From: Phorcus lineatus | Taxonomy: Eukaryota; Mollusca; Gastropoda; Trochida; Trochidae | DNA: 64,000 bases | Assembly (NCBI GenBank): GCA_921293015.1 | Contig: OV121086.1 | Location: forward strand, 46,145,402-46,209,401 | Direction: 5' to 3' | Part shown: positions 25,065 through 36,799 of the stretch, in pieces | Position numbering within the stretch: the first letter of the stretch is position 1 | Layout of the letters: the number at the start of each line of letters is the position of its first letter | Notes under the pieces: generated by a model | Databases searched by the model: none | The model's input: the letters and a program-made list of their open reading frames with translations, nothing else | What the model was told of the DNA's origin: nothing | Made by a program: the position numbers and the translations under genes

Positions 25065-26560
25065 GGCTAAGGAAGTCTGCTTTAGCTGTGTAAACTGTTT
25101 AGCGTAGTTGACTCCTATCATCCTTCCGAGAAGATTAATTCATCCTTAAAGGATTTAGATGTTGACATTCAACGAAACAAAGTCATATAAGCAAAATCAA
25201 TGAGTTTCTAAAACTTGACTGAAGTTTCTGAAGTCTGCTTCAGCTGTGTAAACGGTTTAGCGTATTTGACTCCTGTCATCCTCCCGAGAAGGTTAATTCA
25301 TCCTAAAGGATTCAGATGGTGACATTCAACGAAACAAAGTCATATAAGCAAAATCAATGAGTTTCTAAAACTTGACTGAAGTTTCTGAAGTCTGCTTCAG
25401 CTGTGTAAACGGTTTAGCGTATTTGACTCCTGTCATCCTTCCGAGAAGGTTAATTCATCCTAAAGGATTCAGATGGTGACATTCAACGAAACAAAGTCAT
25501 ATAAGCAAAATCAATGAGTTTCTAAAACTTGACTGAAGTTTCTGAACTCTGCTTTAGCTGTGTAAACTGTTTAGCATATTTGACTCCTGTCATTCTTCCG
25601 AGAAGATTAATTCATCCTAAAGGATTCAGATGGTGACATTCAACGAAACAAATTCATATAAGCAAAATCAATGAGTTTCTAAAACTTGACTGAAGTTTCT
25701 GAACTCTGCTTTAGCTGTGTAAACTGTTTAGCATATTTGACTCCTGTCATTCTTCCGAGAAGATTAATTCATCCTAAAGGATTCAGATGGTGACATTCAA
25801 CGAAACAAATTCATATAAGCAAAATCAATGAGTTTCTAAAACTTGACTGAAGTTTCTGAACTCTGCTTTAGCTGTGTAAACTGTTTAGCATATTTGACTC
25901 CTGTCATCCTTCCGAGAAGGTTAATTCATCCTAAAGGATTCAGATGGTGACATTCAACGAAACAAATTCATATAAGCAAAATCAATGAGTTTCTAAAAAT
26001 TGACTGAAGTTTCTGAACTCTGCTTTAGCTGTGTAAACTGTTTAGCATATTTGACTCCTGTCATCTTTCCGAGAAGGTTAATTCATCCTAAAGGATTCAG
26101 ATGGTGACATTCAACGAAACAAATTCATATAAGCAAAATCAATGAGTTTCTAAAACTTGACTGAAGTTTCTGAACTCTGCTTTAGCTGTGTAAACTGTTT
26201 AGCATATTTGACTCCTGTCATCCCAGCAAGAGGATTAATTCATCCTTAAAGGAGGTTATTATTCAGATGTTGACATTCAACGAAACAATTCCATATTACC
26301 AAAATCTGGCAATGAGTTTCTGAAGTGTTTCGGCTGTGTAAACTGTTTAGCGTATTTGACTCAGGAGTGTCATCCTTACCAGGGCCTAGATTTTCGAAGC
26401 TCTCTTAGTGCTATGATAGTCGTTAGCCAGTGTTAATTGACGAGACTTACTACTATCTTAGTGCTAAGAGAGCTTCGAAAATCTAGGCCCAGAAGGTTAA
26501 TTCATCCTTAAAGGAGGTTATTATTCAGATGCTGACATTCAGCAAAAGAATTTCATATTA
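25065..26560 (+). repeat. 157-bp satellite-like tandem array, about nine units
   Basis: The anchor GATTAATTCATCC/GGTTAATTCATCC occurs at 25133, 25291, 25448, 25605, 25762, 25919, 26076 and 26233, and once more at 26495 after an inserted MITE. Spacing is 157 bases six times in succession (158 for the first). Central units are nearly identical and the outer ones are diverged, the pattern left by unequal exchange. Two variants alternate (ACAAAGTCAT vs ACAAATTCAT). No unit is coding. Confidence 0.97.
26383..26490. mobile_element. 108-bp MITE inserted in the satellite array
   Basis: The ends GGGCCTAGATTTTCGAAGC and their reverse complement form terminal inverted repeats of 26 perfect bases, extending to about 31 with mismatches (CTCTTAGTGCT). 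It interrupts a satellite unit between CATCCTTACCAG and CAGAAGGTTAATTC, so CAG may be the target duplication. It is too short to code. Confidence 0.9.
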
Positions 26561-26829
26561 CCAAAATATGGCATTGAGTTTCTGAAACTTGACTCTCGAG
26601 TGACAGGGTTCCTTGATTTGTAGAGAACAACCAATATGCATTAAACAACTCATGCAACAGAAGGCAATAATAGCGCCATGTTGTTAGCTCTCCTTGCGCC
26701 AGACGTCTATTTATAGCTTTTTGAACTGGGAGAAATGATCCATTCATTTGAATAAAACAGAGGCGTGAAAATGTTGGAGCTGAAAGAAATTAAACCTCCA
26801 AACTTATTGGATTCTTTTTAGAAACTTGA

Positions 26830-27640
26830 TTAGGTCCTTTTTGCTATGTGACTGGAGGGTTAAGTAAATACACTAACTCAGACTAGAAATCGTGACAATC
26901 AAGTCTGAACAATCTAAGTGATTTGGCTTGTAGGTCGGTTCTTGACGTCGCCAATTGTTCAAACAAATCTAGTGTTCGACACACACTTTAATTCATTTGT
27001 TTGACCTGTTTGACAGTGCGTCCCTTGTCGCATTTCTCGTTATATGAAATACACTTCCTGCTACACCTAGGCGCTGATGATTTACACGTTCCATCCTCAT
27101 CCTTTAACAAAATGTCTACAGCTTTGTTAATCTGGACACATTATATATATATGAAAAATTATATAAGAATATGACATTTCATATGAATAAAATAAAGCCA
27201 CAAAAATTCCTATAGCGGAATTTCACCAGAAAAAAATGTCTCATTCTAGTTGTAAGGTTGAGGTGATTCTTTAAACTATACAACACGAGTGTCCGGGAAA
27301 CAGACTAATCAGATCCCGAGTCGTGGCAGTCAACTCTGAAGAATACATGTAAGACACGCTTTAGCTTGTAGCCTGGTTCTGAAATAGCTTTAGGGTTGTC
27401 AAGTGTTCACTAACGGCACTTCACTAGAGCTGTGCAGGCAGACTGCAAGTGACAGCGGGTCCCTTGGTGCATTGTAGAGGTCTCCCATCATGCAACATCG
27501 ATTCATATCTCACCGTTATAACATAACAGAACTCTCTCGCTTAATAAATAGCCTTACCAACCAGACGTTTTCATATCGAACTGGCTTTATACCGGATACT
27601 TCTCCAGAATGGAGTGGTTAAGTGGTCTTTCTTTGGTCGA
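26830..27640. other. Conserved module pair, block 2
   Basis: This is the counterpart of 17458-18235. The first module (26830-27070) is about 88% identical to block 1, with an unbroken identical core from AAGTCTGAAC through GACGTCGCCAATTG. The second (27282-27640) is about 98% identical. See the block 1 entry for possible meanings. Confidence 0.6.
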
Positions 27641-28182
27641 TGGTTAGATTCGATTCTAAACTTGAAATAAGAAATATGTTTAAAGTTGTTTTACAAATCG
27701 GATATTTCATATAGACCAACTTCTCAGAGATCATCTTTCAGTCATGAAGTGCTTTAGTGGTTATTTTTCCGTGTGTGGATTGGTTCGATTCCAGACTTTG
27801 CCAGAGGAAGTAGGCATGTCTAATGATGATGCTTTTACAGAAATTTCATGCAGAAATATGTTTTTGTATATTTACTTTTTATCAAAGAGTGTTTGAGAGG
27901 TGATTTTTTCTTTTGTCAATTGTTTGCTTCGATTCCAGACTTTTCTAGAAAGAGCATTCTTAACCATTACTTATACCAATCAGGCAGTTCTTATAGATGT
28001 TTTGGTAGATATTTTCCGTCATAGAATGGTTTAGTGTTGAAGTGTTGCTTAGGTTGATGAACGGGTTTGATCTAAAACATCGCCTGAAGAAAAATGTCTG
28101 AAATGGTTATGTTCTTGGGTGAGCAGTTATTTGGTCGTCCTATTGCTATAAACCATACCTAAATGTTCGAGTGAGAAGTTAT

Positions 28183-28327
28183 TTGTGATAAGTTTGATAT
28201 ATTTTTTAGATTGATGTGTTATTATCTCGTCTTTGTTGCAGACAGATCATGTATGTAATGTTTCACTTTTAATAGGATAAGCCTACTTTAATAGCATATA
28301 ACCACCGAAAGTTTGTTCACATACCTA
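28183..28327 (+). mobile_element. 145-bp dispersed repeat, copy 1
   Basis: The sequence from GTGATAAGTTTGAT to AGTTTGTTCACATACCT is repeated with only a few changes at 30596-30740. It interrupts the 52-bp minisatellite after AGTTATTT, which indicates insertion. No terminal repeats or target duplication are clear. Confidence 0.75.
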
Positions 28328-28545
28328 AATGTTCGGGTAAGAAGATATTTGGTCGTCCTGTTGCTATAAACCATACCTAAATGTTTGGGTGACTAGTTAT
28401 TTGGTCGTCCTATTGCTATAAATCATACCTACATGTTTGGGTGAGCAGTTATTTGGTCGTCCTATTGCTATAAACCATACCTAAATGTTTGGGTGAGCAG
28501 TTATTTGGTCGTCCTGGTGCTATAAACCATACCTAAATGTTTTAT
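28323..28545 (+). repeat. 52-bp minisatellite
   Basis: Units start with ACCTAAATGTTTGGGTGAG at 28323, 28375, 28427, 28479 and 28531, exactly 52 bases apart. Each holds GGTCGTCCTATTGCTATAAA. Outlying related pieces lie at 28120-28182 and 28770-28820. Confidence 0.95.
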
Positions 28546-28829
28546 TTCCCTCGACAGCATCGCCATGGATTGCCTAAGTGGTGATCTTGTGGATTGTTGG
28601 GTTAGATTCTACGATGATGTTTGAACAACCAGACATTTCACATAGAATCATGTTTTATAGAAGTGTCTCCACCATGGAATGATTGAGTTTTGAACCGTTG
28701 CTTTGGTCGATAGACGGCTTCGATCTCAAACATTGCCTAAAGAAATATGTCACAATTGATGTACATTCTTGGTTGATCATCTAAGTGATCGTCTTACTGT
28801 TATAAACCATGCCTAAATGTTTGATTTTT

Positions 28830-29290
28830 CTAAATGGCTACCATTAATGGTACACTGAGCTTTTCTTAAATAGCGAGAATTAATGAACCTGTCCTTTAGA
28901 CATCGAGTTGGAGTCATTGTGTACAGTGAGAGGTGGAGTATTAGTGATGTGAGTTAGTTATCTCAGCAGAAGAAATGGTTTTAAATGTTTACTTTAAAAT
29001 AAGGATTTTTCAATAAACACTCGACATACGTAGACACACCAGTAGTTCATAGCCTAAGATCACATAAAGCTGCAATGGCATTATTTCATTTGATTTTTCA
29101 ACAAAGCCTCAATAGACATAGACTAGTACAAATTTTGACAAGAAATGTCCAAGCTTAATAACTCTATTCTCGTACAATTACAAGTCTTGCTCCACCAAAC
29201 GCTTTCCTCGACAGATATAGAGTTGTTTTCGGGTAAATGCAACCACGCGAGTAGCTTTTCAGTTACGGAGAGATAAATTCAGATGGTGCA
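28830..29290. other. Non-coding DNA, nothing recognised
   Basis: No open frame of note, no repeat and no splice-paired segment was seen here. Confidence 0.4.
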
Positions 29291-29294
29291 TATC

Positions 29295-29835
29295 TAAACT
29301 GTCGGGCAAAAGAAAGGTTTCACCAAAGTTGATTTAATCATATATATAAATTTCGATTACAAATGTTTTAAGTTTTAGACGTCGTACGCTAAAATCGAAC
29401 AGTGCAGACCTTTAGTTATCAATCGAAGAATACGTATGCATGTGTTTGCAATTTATTTTGGAAATTGAAATTTTGAATTTAATTTTTTTGGAAAAGTATT
29501 TTAATCACCTACAATTCTTAATCGATATATAAGATATGTTATACGTAAAAAGCAACAAACATACCTTGTTTTTCACACATTAACGCCCTTTTAAACATGG
29601 TAGGGGTCATATTGGTGTAAATTTCATTTTTCACCCCTGTCTACTTTAGTATTACACAAAGATATCTTCACATTAACCAAACAACGATTAGTTCATATAA
29701 ATTATTGTAGACATGATTAATGTTGATAATTCAATTATAAAATGCGTTACATACATTTCAAATCGTTGTAAAGTCGAAACCAACTGATGTGAAACCTTTC
29801 TTTTGCCTGTTAGTTTAGAATGTAGGGTGTTGACG
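29295..29835. mobile_element. Possible inverted-repeat element
   Basis: AACTGTCGGGCAAAAGAAAGG and TTCAC at 29296-29323 pair with GTGAAACC and TTTCTTTTGCCTGTTAGTTTAG at 29791-29818. A single further end-like copy (GTGAAACCTTTCTTTTGCC) occurs at 37507. This suggests a MITE with about 30-bp ends, but no target duplication was found. Confidence 0.45.
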
Positions 29836-30595
29836 TTAGCAACACAGAAATTTGGCTATCACAGAAAGAGAAGCCAATACATTTCCGGCAGATGATCGTA
29901 TTTGTTATCGTGATGGAGAAGTGACGGAGAATTGAAAGGCTCCCACAGTTTACTTTGTAGATAGATTACTGGACCAAAACGATACACCTATATCTAATCC
30001 TGGGTTATAAATCTTTTCATAAAAGCATTTGTGTCCCTCCTAAAACTTCAAAAAGCTTTTATAAAATGTCAAGATATTTTTGTTTCTGTTCTTCATTCAA
30101 CATTCTGGGGACCCATCTTGACTGACAGTTAGGCGGAGACCGCAGTTGAAAATTTTATGAACTTAACCAATGTCGTTTTGTAAAGAGTATGTGTGTCACA
30201 GGTTTTTATGAATGAATTTACTATATCTATGAAATAAATAATGTTTAATGTGGAGTATTTGATAGTCATTCCTGTATAGCATGTCGTCATTAAGCAGATG
30301 CGATCAGTGAGTGCTTTCCCTTCCCCTTTATATGTGAATGTCATATTTTGTGTTTTTATCTGTGCAGGTAAGGGTGTAATCAATCTCATTGAAATCAGTT
30401 AGAACTCTTACATCGCTGCGTTTCTGATATAGGTATTGTTCCATAGGGTTGGGCCTGACATGGACGTTTCGCCTCTATAAAACTAAAACTATCCAAAGTA
30501 TGTGCATATAGCTTTTAAGCCTTTTTGCTGATTTGATGGCATGGAAAGGTCACCCCCTAGGATAGTATTCAGACAACACACGCAGCAAATTACGT

Positions 30596-30740
30596 GTGAT
30601 AAGTTTGATCTATTTTTTAGATTGATGTGTTATTATCTCGTCTTTGTTGCAGACAGATCATGTATGTAATGTTTCACTTTTAATAGGATAAGCCTACTTA
30701 AATAACATATAACCACCGAAAGTTTGTTCACATACCTTCT
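30596..30740 (+). mobile_element. 145-bp dispersed repeat, copy 2
   Basis: Near-identical to 28183-28327. The end word AAGTTTGTTCAC is also found inverted as GTGAACAAACTTTTGG at 30992-31007, so the full element may be longer and have inverted ends. Confidence 0.7.
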
Positions 30741-33650
30741 CAGAGATTCGAACTGGAATATTTTAATGGAAATTTTAGGAAATCGGAATTTCGAAAATAT
30801 GACCCCTTCTGTCTATTTCATCATGCCAATATTCGAATGTTTGATCGAGAGACAAGACGATCCGTGAAAAAATTGAAGAAAGCCTATCTTATACATGGAC
30901 AATAGGTGTTCCATTGTCAGTTTTTCTGAAGTTATTTTATTGACGTCTAAACAAAAACCAAATTAGACGACATTTGCACCATGATAGAGTGGTAGGTGAA
31001 CAAACTTTTGGTATGCAGCTGTACGTGTCATTATTGAGAGAGTTTTATCCTCCGTCGTTTTGTACCAATTGAATATTCAGCATTTTGTATAGTTTTGATT
31101 GAGAGGTTTATGAATATGTTAATGGAAGAGGATGTAATTTGTATTGGAAGTGTAACAAGTGATATAGTCATTCCTTCATAAAATATTTACAATCAACCAG
31201 CTTACACCATTACTGATGAGTATCTTAGTAGAGAGATTTGAGATCCGATATATTTTGAGAGGTAGCTATTGCCCTAAATCCTGAGAACAGAAGGGGGCCT
31301 AGAAAGAAGGGAAATTTTTTGTCCTCACATGATGAATTATATCGATTCAGACGATAAATTTAAGCAAATTTGAGCCAACAAACGCTTAGAGGGAATGTTT
31401 CAGCTGACGATGACACGAAGATAAATATTCAGTAAAAGAAAGTCTTAAAAAAACACAATTCTATCAAATATAGGAAAGAAACTGGAATTATCCAAAGAGA
31501 TTTTTATGTTACATTTTTATGACCTTCAGTCTCTTGGTTAGATTATGCGAAATGAAAAGCAGGCAATAAATAGAGGGACTGTGAGACAACCACTGAATGT
31601 TTCTTCCGGCGTCGACACACTCCTCCTACCCTGGCCTCATCTCCATTATAAACAACATCCTACAACGACCCGGGCCCTGTCCTTGGTATAACATTACCTA
31701 AAACTGTTTGAACATGCGCAGTGGAGCGGGCACCTGCTCAGTTGTCACTCTGGGTCACGACGACCTGTCAACACAGTATTTGCTGTCTGCTTTCCAAATT
31801 TTCACAACCTTAAAGCTATTTGTTTCTTTTCATTTCCCTGCAAAACAACTCTAGTAATTAAATTACCTATCAAAGGAACATAAGGTTGCCGAAGCGGTGG
31901 AATGATCGATAAGTGAGACTTCCCTTATGCTTTCCTTCCACGTTGTTTCCCCTCACTCAATAATGCAGTGTTTCGGCTTCATGTGTCAACAATCAAAGCG
32001 TGATTGCGGCCTCAACTGCAGAGAAGTCGTAATCTACAGCGGGGAGGCAGTCTTAAAGGGATTACAGTAGGACAGTAATAGAATGAAGACTGTGGAATAT
32101 GAAGATGTCCTGAACGTGGTCGGAATGAAGCGAGACAGAGAATTACTGTTTGGTCTCGAGGACACTGGGTTATCTCCTCATTGACGACCTGTGGCGAGAT
32201 ACAGCAATACAGTTAATTAACCGCAATCAGGCAGTCATCCAACGTCGGCATACAAAGAGAAAAATGGCTGAACGTGTTCCACAGAGTAACATATGGTCAC
32301 TGGAAAGTTAGTTTGATATTAGACTGACTTTCTGGTTTATTTCTTCTTAAAAGGCGCATACAAATAGCGCGTGGTTAATCAAGAAATGACGATGGTTTGT
32401 AAACTTTATCTGGTCCTTTTTGGTGAAACAAGATACAAGAGAGAGTACATGTCAGTCACGATTATAGTTCTATGTTTAATTGGCTGAATCTCACACTTAG
32501 GAAAACATAGTTGCAACCTTACATTACGAATCACATCAATGTGAATCTGTATAATGTCCATCCTTTTATTGAAAACATTGTACAGTGGGCTTTCGTATCC
32601 GGTAAATAATAAAATTAATATTTTTAATTTTTACTATAATTGGGTTTGTGCTACCCTAGGCATGACCTCAATTTGTAACGGGGACTTCTGAAATAAGATT
32701 TAAGTTTATTCTAAAGGGAAGGGAGAGGATAGTTTGATTAAGTGAACGATAAGAGATATATATTTGCCTGCCGTGAAGACGTGAGGCACTTTGTCAATGT
32801 ATGGTATAAGTATTTATATGTTATTCATTAATGAATTACTTTTTTGGAAGGTTTTGAAATTCGAAAATGTGAATTAGACTTTAATTTTGACTAGGCCCTA
32901 TCATGACAAAAACAGATTCAATCAATCTAAAAAGCAGAATATAAGGAAATGGAGCGATCTCTAAAGCCTCAATTTAGTTCATTTATTTTCAGACTTAGCC
33001 CTTTTTTTTTAAATTTGTATTTCGACGAGGTGGTCGTGTTAGGTTTCTTTCCCATTGGCAACCTGTGGTGAGTTAAAGGCATTCAGTTCATTACCCACCA
33101 ACACACAATCGTCCCACGCCGATCTATAAAGAGTAATCCAGAGCTTGGCCTCCGTGTTCCGTATCGTACTCTTCATTCACTTAATTGCATCCACAGGATA
33201 TCCACCGCATTGAGAATGATGTTCTGGCGGCATGGGAGAAAGTTTCCGAAAACTTGACAAAAAATCAACCAAACAATGTTTTTTTAATTGATTAGAAGCT
33301 ATTGAATATATGCGACTATAAGGGACAAAGAAAGCAAATTAGGTGTTCATCTCCACTGTGTTGTGATATGTGAAGAGCATTGAAACATTCGGTGGCTGGG
33401 GATGGCATTCTGTGTCTGTGTACGAAATGTACGATATGTTGTAATTGTGAAAGGCATCCTAAAATAAATTTAAATATTATTTTTATCGATCTCTAATCGC
33501 AATGCTTGATAGGCAATTTGACTTTGATAAGTAGTTCTAGTCTTAGGGTGAGGCATGGCGTCCGTTCTCTTCCAAACAGTAAAATAGTAAAAGTAGATGA
33601 TCATGAATTTCGTCAACATAGATTTTGATAACCTGTGTCCAAAATAAGCA
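30741..33650. other. Non-coding DNA with a diverged repeat pair
   Basis: The segment CGACCTGTGGCGAGAT..CATACAAAGAG at 32184-32263 resembles CAACCTGTGGTGAGTT..GATCTATAAAGAG at 33059-33133. This is an old duplication about 880 bases apart. No coding signal was seen. Confidence 0.45.
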
Positions 33651-33661
33651 ATTAATTGCCA

Positions 33662-33970
33662 TCCGACTTTAGCGAACTCTTCTTAGGGACCGATTAGGAA
33701 TGTAATCGACTAACCCATTAGTTCCTTGTCTGGGTGTGTACTGTGTATCTTTACAAACAGGCACAGAAACTGAGATACACCGCTGTTATTATTCTGCAGA
33801 GGTTAAACCACTGGAAGCTATAGAAATGATCCAACCTTCATGAACTCTTCCTTGTGAACAGTTAGGGGTGTAATCTACTTAAGTAATGCTTCCATGCCCT
33901 CATATACTGTGTTGTTTTATCAACAGGAATTGGCGTTGATATACAACATTGCCGTAGTTCTGCAATAAAT
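33662..33970 (+). repeat. Diverged tandem duplication, unit about 174 bp
   Basis: GAACTCTTCTTAGGGACCG..TTAGGAATGTAATCGACT at 33674 is echoed at 33841 by GAACTCTTCCTTGTGAACAG..TTAGGGGTGTAATCTACT. The order ACTGTGT, ACAGG, TTGATA/GAGATACA, TTCTGCA is then conserved. Confidence 0.7.
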
Positions 33971-34649
33971 GACCAAACTAAAACGGTTCATAGAGAAACC
34001 AATATTCTTGAATGGAATCCATGGACAACTGACGAATAAAAACCTTATCCGTTCATGTACGAAGATAATCTGTTCTGTTACTCTTATTATTTATTTATTT
34101 ATTTCATCATATCATCAACTCCTATATCCTTTTCCTTTTTCTCATCACACCCAGCCTATATTATCACTCGGCTTATTAGTTGCTCAAATTTCTGAGAACA
34201 AACAGCATCTTCAATGGGGAAGCGTCATTATATATTTGTTTTCATTCAAGTTTAAATTTCACATTCTTGTCAGATTTTTACAGATGCAGAACAGCCAATC
34301 ATCCAGACGATAAAGCAATATTTTTAAATTGAAAAAAAAGGTATTGAAATTTTGAAGAGTCGAGACTGCCGTAGCCATTTCTCGTTTCAGTATTATTTTA
34401 CATCATACTCGAAATGGTAGCTTTTCGATGTAGTTTTACTGACTCAAGTAAAGGTTAGCCCACCCAGATTTATAAGATATTTGTTCAGATTCTCAAAGTG
34501 AAATTCGACACAGTCTTTTTTTAAATAAAAATCTGTAATTGGCGGATGTTATAAGTAGGACAGTTTTTTAATCGAATTGCGAATGTTTCACATATTTTAT
34601 CGATAGAATTGTTTGAATTAGCCCATGCTTGTCTCTTTGAACTTTTCAG

Positions 34650-34819
34650 GACATGATTATCACTCAGTGAATGCCAGATCGTATCACCCCTTAAAACCCA
34701 ATGTGACAAAAACTCCTTGTGACGATGAGAAATGCAATGGTCCGACAGGTCGACCCTGTCAAGAAGATGCTGATATCCTTAATTCTACGATTTGTAGACT
34801 TACTGTCTTTAAAACATGA
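34650..34819 (+). CDS. Candidate terminal exon of a Cys-rich secreted-type protein
   Basis: After the acceptor-like CTTTGAACTTTTCAG, a frame with two carried bases stays open for 55 codons to a TGA. The peptide is hydrophilic, with five Cys (including the spacing TPCDDEKCNGPTGRPC) and possible N-glycosylation sites NVT and NST. This suggests an extracellular protein. No upstream exon or known family was identified. Confidence 0.4.
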
Positions 34820-34926
34820 CAATATTGACAAATCAATACTATTCAATGTCTACCCTGTCCCAACAGACGATTGAAGTTAGGCTAATCGTTCAATACAATT
34901 ACCAACTCAGCCCAATATCCTTGTAG

Positions 34927-35006
34927 GATGACAACTCCTCGTTCAAACAGATACATCAGACAATTATGAATTCTGGTCGATGGAAAGGATCATTACAGCA
35001 TTTAAA
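34927..35006 (+). CDS. Candidate internal exon
   Basis: Acceptor-like ATATCCTTGTAG and donor AAA/GTAAGC bracket 80 bases that are open in phase 0 (DDNSSFKQIHQTIMNSGRWK then GSLQHLK). Splicing to 35110 would add RLTLK and a stop. Without splicing the frame also stops directly, so the coding end would be nearly the same. The product is not recognised. Confidence 0.3.
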
Positions 35007-35109
35007 GTAAGCATTCATTGTAAATTGCCAATTAGGTTGATTAGATTTATCTTTAATCACAAGATCACTAGTTAGACTCATCACGATATGATTTTCTCTG
35101 GTTTTTCAG

Positions 35110-35128
35110 GAGGTTGACATTAAAGTGA
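35110..35128 (+). CDS. Candidate short terminal coding segment
   Basis: A strong acceptor (TTTTCTCTGGTTTTTCAG) precedes a segment that is phase-compatible with 34927-35006. It completes a Lys codon and ends after five more codons with TGA at 35126-35128. The evidence is the splice signal and phase only. Confidence 0.28.
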
Positions 35129-35670
35129 CACAGCGTATGTTTCAAAATTGTGTATGTCGCATGATTAGTAACCAATATACCATGTGTCCTGCGTAAAGTT
35201 CAAGTCATGGCGAAATAATTGCATTTTCGTCACTGAAATGCCAAAATTATGATATTTATTCATTTCCAATAAATATCGACAAAAGGCAATATAATTGTTA
35301 CAAGGTTGAAAATCTACGTCCCATTTGCTTATAATACTACTTATGTGATATGCTTAACACTACCATACCATATTTGTCGTTTTGTCTGCTGTAGATAAGT
35401 TTCATTTTGGCATTTAGATACGCAGATGCAATATTAACATAGACAACTTGTCGGACCCTTAATTTTTTCTCTGTCGTACCTAGTTATATCTTTATTTGTT
35501 GAACACTAGGGTTGATGAAGATCAGTATTCATTGATTTGAAGAAGAGAGTCCATTTTGTGTTCTATGAACATAAACAAACAATACATTACAAGAGATGAT
35601 GTCCTGGTCCGTTTTCACAACAAACATGGGGAATTGTTATAGTGGCATTCTAGAAGTTGCTACTATAAGC

Positions 35671-35816
35671 AAGACAATGACATTATGGATTTACAACTTC
35701 TTTATTACACAATGGCGACGTCTCGGAATAGAGCCTTATACCGTTATAAAAGGATCTTTTCCGAGACGTCGCCATTGTGTAATTAAGAAGTTGTACATCC
35801 ATAATATCATTGTCTT
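35671..35816. mobile_element. Long hairpin, foldback MITE-like
   Basis: Arms of 56 bases (35671-35726 and 35761-35816) are near-perfect reverse complements around a 34-base loop. The inner arm GGCGACGTCTCGG pairs exactly and the outer end is AAGACAATGA/TCATTGTCTT. A few mismatches occur. Overlapping frames on both strands are explained by the palindrome. A foldback transposon is most likely; a small-RNA hairpin is an alternative. Confidence 0.85.
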
Positions 35817-36790
35817 CCTTAAACTTGGTGAAATATGTATGTGCAAAAATCAAGCTGTTGGATTCAATCTTTTTATATGCTCTCGTCACTTCGATGTCTC
35901 TGCTATAAAACATGTTTTAGCTGAGTTACCATCAGATTGATAAGCACATAACGGCCTTCTGCTACAGCGTATTGGTATCTGCGTAGTTCAATATACAAAT
36001 ACGCTGATGTGGCAGCATGACCTAAATGATGTTAGGACGTCGCGAAAAGACGACAGTTGGCGAAGACGTTCATTGTAACACTTGTCCACTTGTTGGTCTT
36101 CATTGTCAAGTTGATCAGGTACAGGACTGGAGGGACGCTTCAAACAAATTCGGCATGTATTGAAGAAGGGGAAATTGTCGGACAAACTCTCAAAGAAAGT
36201 CATGCAAGCTGGACTAATTGAAAATCATGCTAATCTTTAAAAAAATTGTGTTTCTCTTACATTTTTTACATTTCATTAGAGGCCCATCCATGCATTGCAA
36301 ATAATCATATGAAACCTTGAATGAAATGGCATTAATGATTCCACAGCATTGCACGTTTTTCGTAAGAAACGAAGTTTTCATGTCATCGATGTTAACTTAC
36401 CTTGAGCAAACTTTAGAAGGGTTTGACATTGAAAATCTAATCAACATCCGTAAAAAGTCATATCCGTAAAAAGTCATGTATTTACAATTTCAAGCGATTT
36501 ATACTCTCAAGTGATTTAATACAACACGATTTTCATTTCAATATACAATGCACAATAAACACTTGTATACAATACAAGTTCATACTTTGTTAAGACACAA
36601 ACCGAAACTTACCACGATTATCTTCTGGTTTGTGGCGTTTTATTGCGTTAGGGTATATACCTACTGTTCACTTGTCCAGCTCGAAATATCAATCAAATGA
36701 TTTACTTAACGAGTGCAAAGGCCATGTTAAAATATTGATTGAATTTCGCACGCATACACCTTAGATTTATATACATATCAAAACAAGACC
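35817..36790. other. Non-coding DNA
   Basis: Frames at 35596-35940 and 35988-36203 are not supported by splice sites or motifs. A minus-strand donor-like CTCAAG/GTAAGT near 36401 has only a weak partner. Nothing firm. Confidence 0.35.
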
Positions 36791-36799
36791 AATGTTATG

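Larger units (their letters stand above)
18530..27850 (+). repeat. Tandem block, copy 2 (about 9.3 kb)
   Basis: This repeats the block at 10980-18400 in the same order and orientation. It is longer because about 3 kb (about 23900-26750), mostly the 157-bp satellite, is present only here. It also carries an extra partial local duplication at 22340-22500 of the segment ending CATGCCCATGTAAA. Confidence 0.85.
27609..28735 (+). repeat. Series of degenerate tRNA-like units
   Basis: At least six units occur at 27609-27660, 27743-27801, 27881-27943, 28019-28080, 28562-28612 and 28673-28735. Each has an A-box-like TGG(T/A)TNAGTGG and, 25-35 bases on, a B-box-like GGTTCGATTCC or variant. The first four are 130-140 bases apart. 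The 52-bp minisatellite and a 145-bp insertion separate the fourth and fifth. None shows a convincing tRNA acceptor stem, so these are relics or SINE-like monomers. Confidence 0.55.

Noticed and set aside
25065..26560. CRISPR-like array
   Set aside because: Units of 157 bases are repeated in full with no variable spacers. This is a satellite in a eukaryotic genome.
35596..35940. 114-codon frame and its minus-strand partner
   Set aside because: Both are produced by the long hairpin at 35671-35816.
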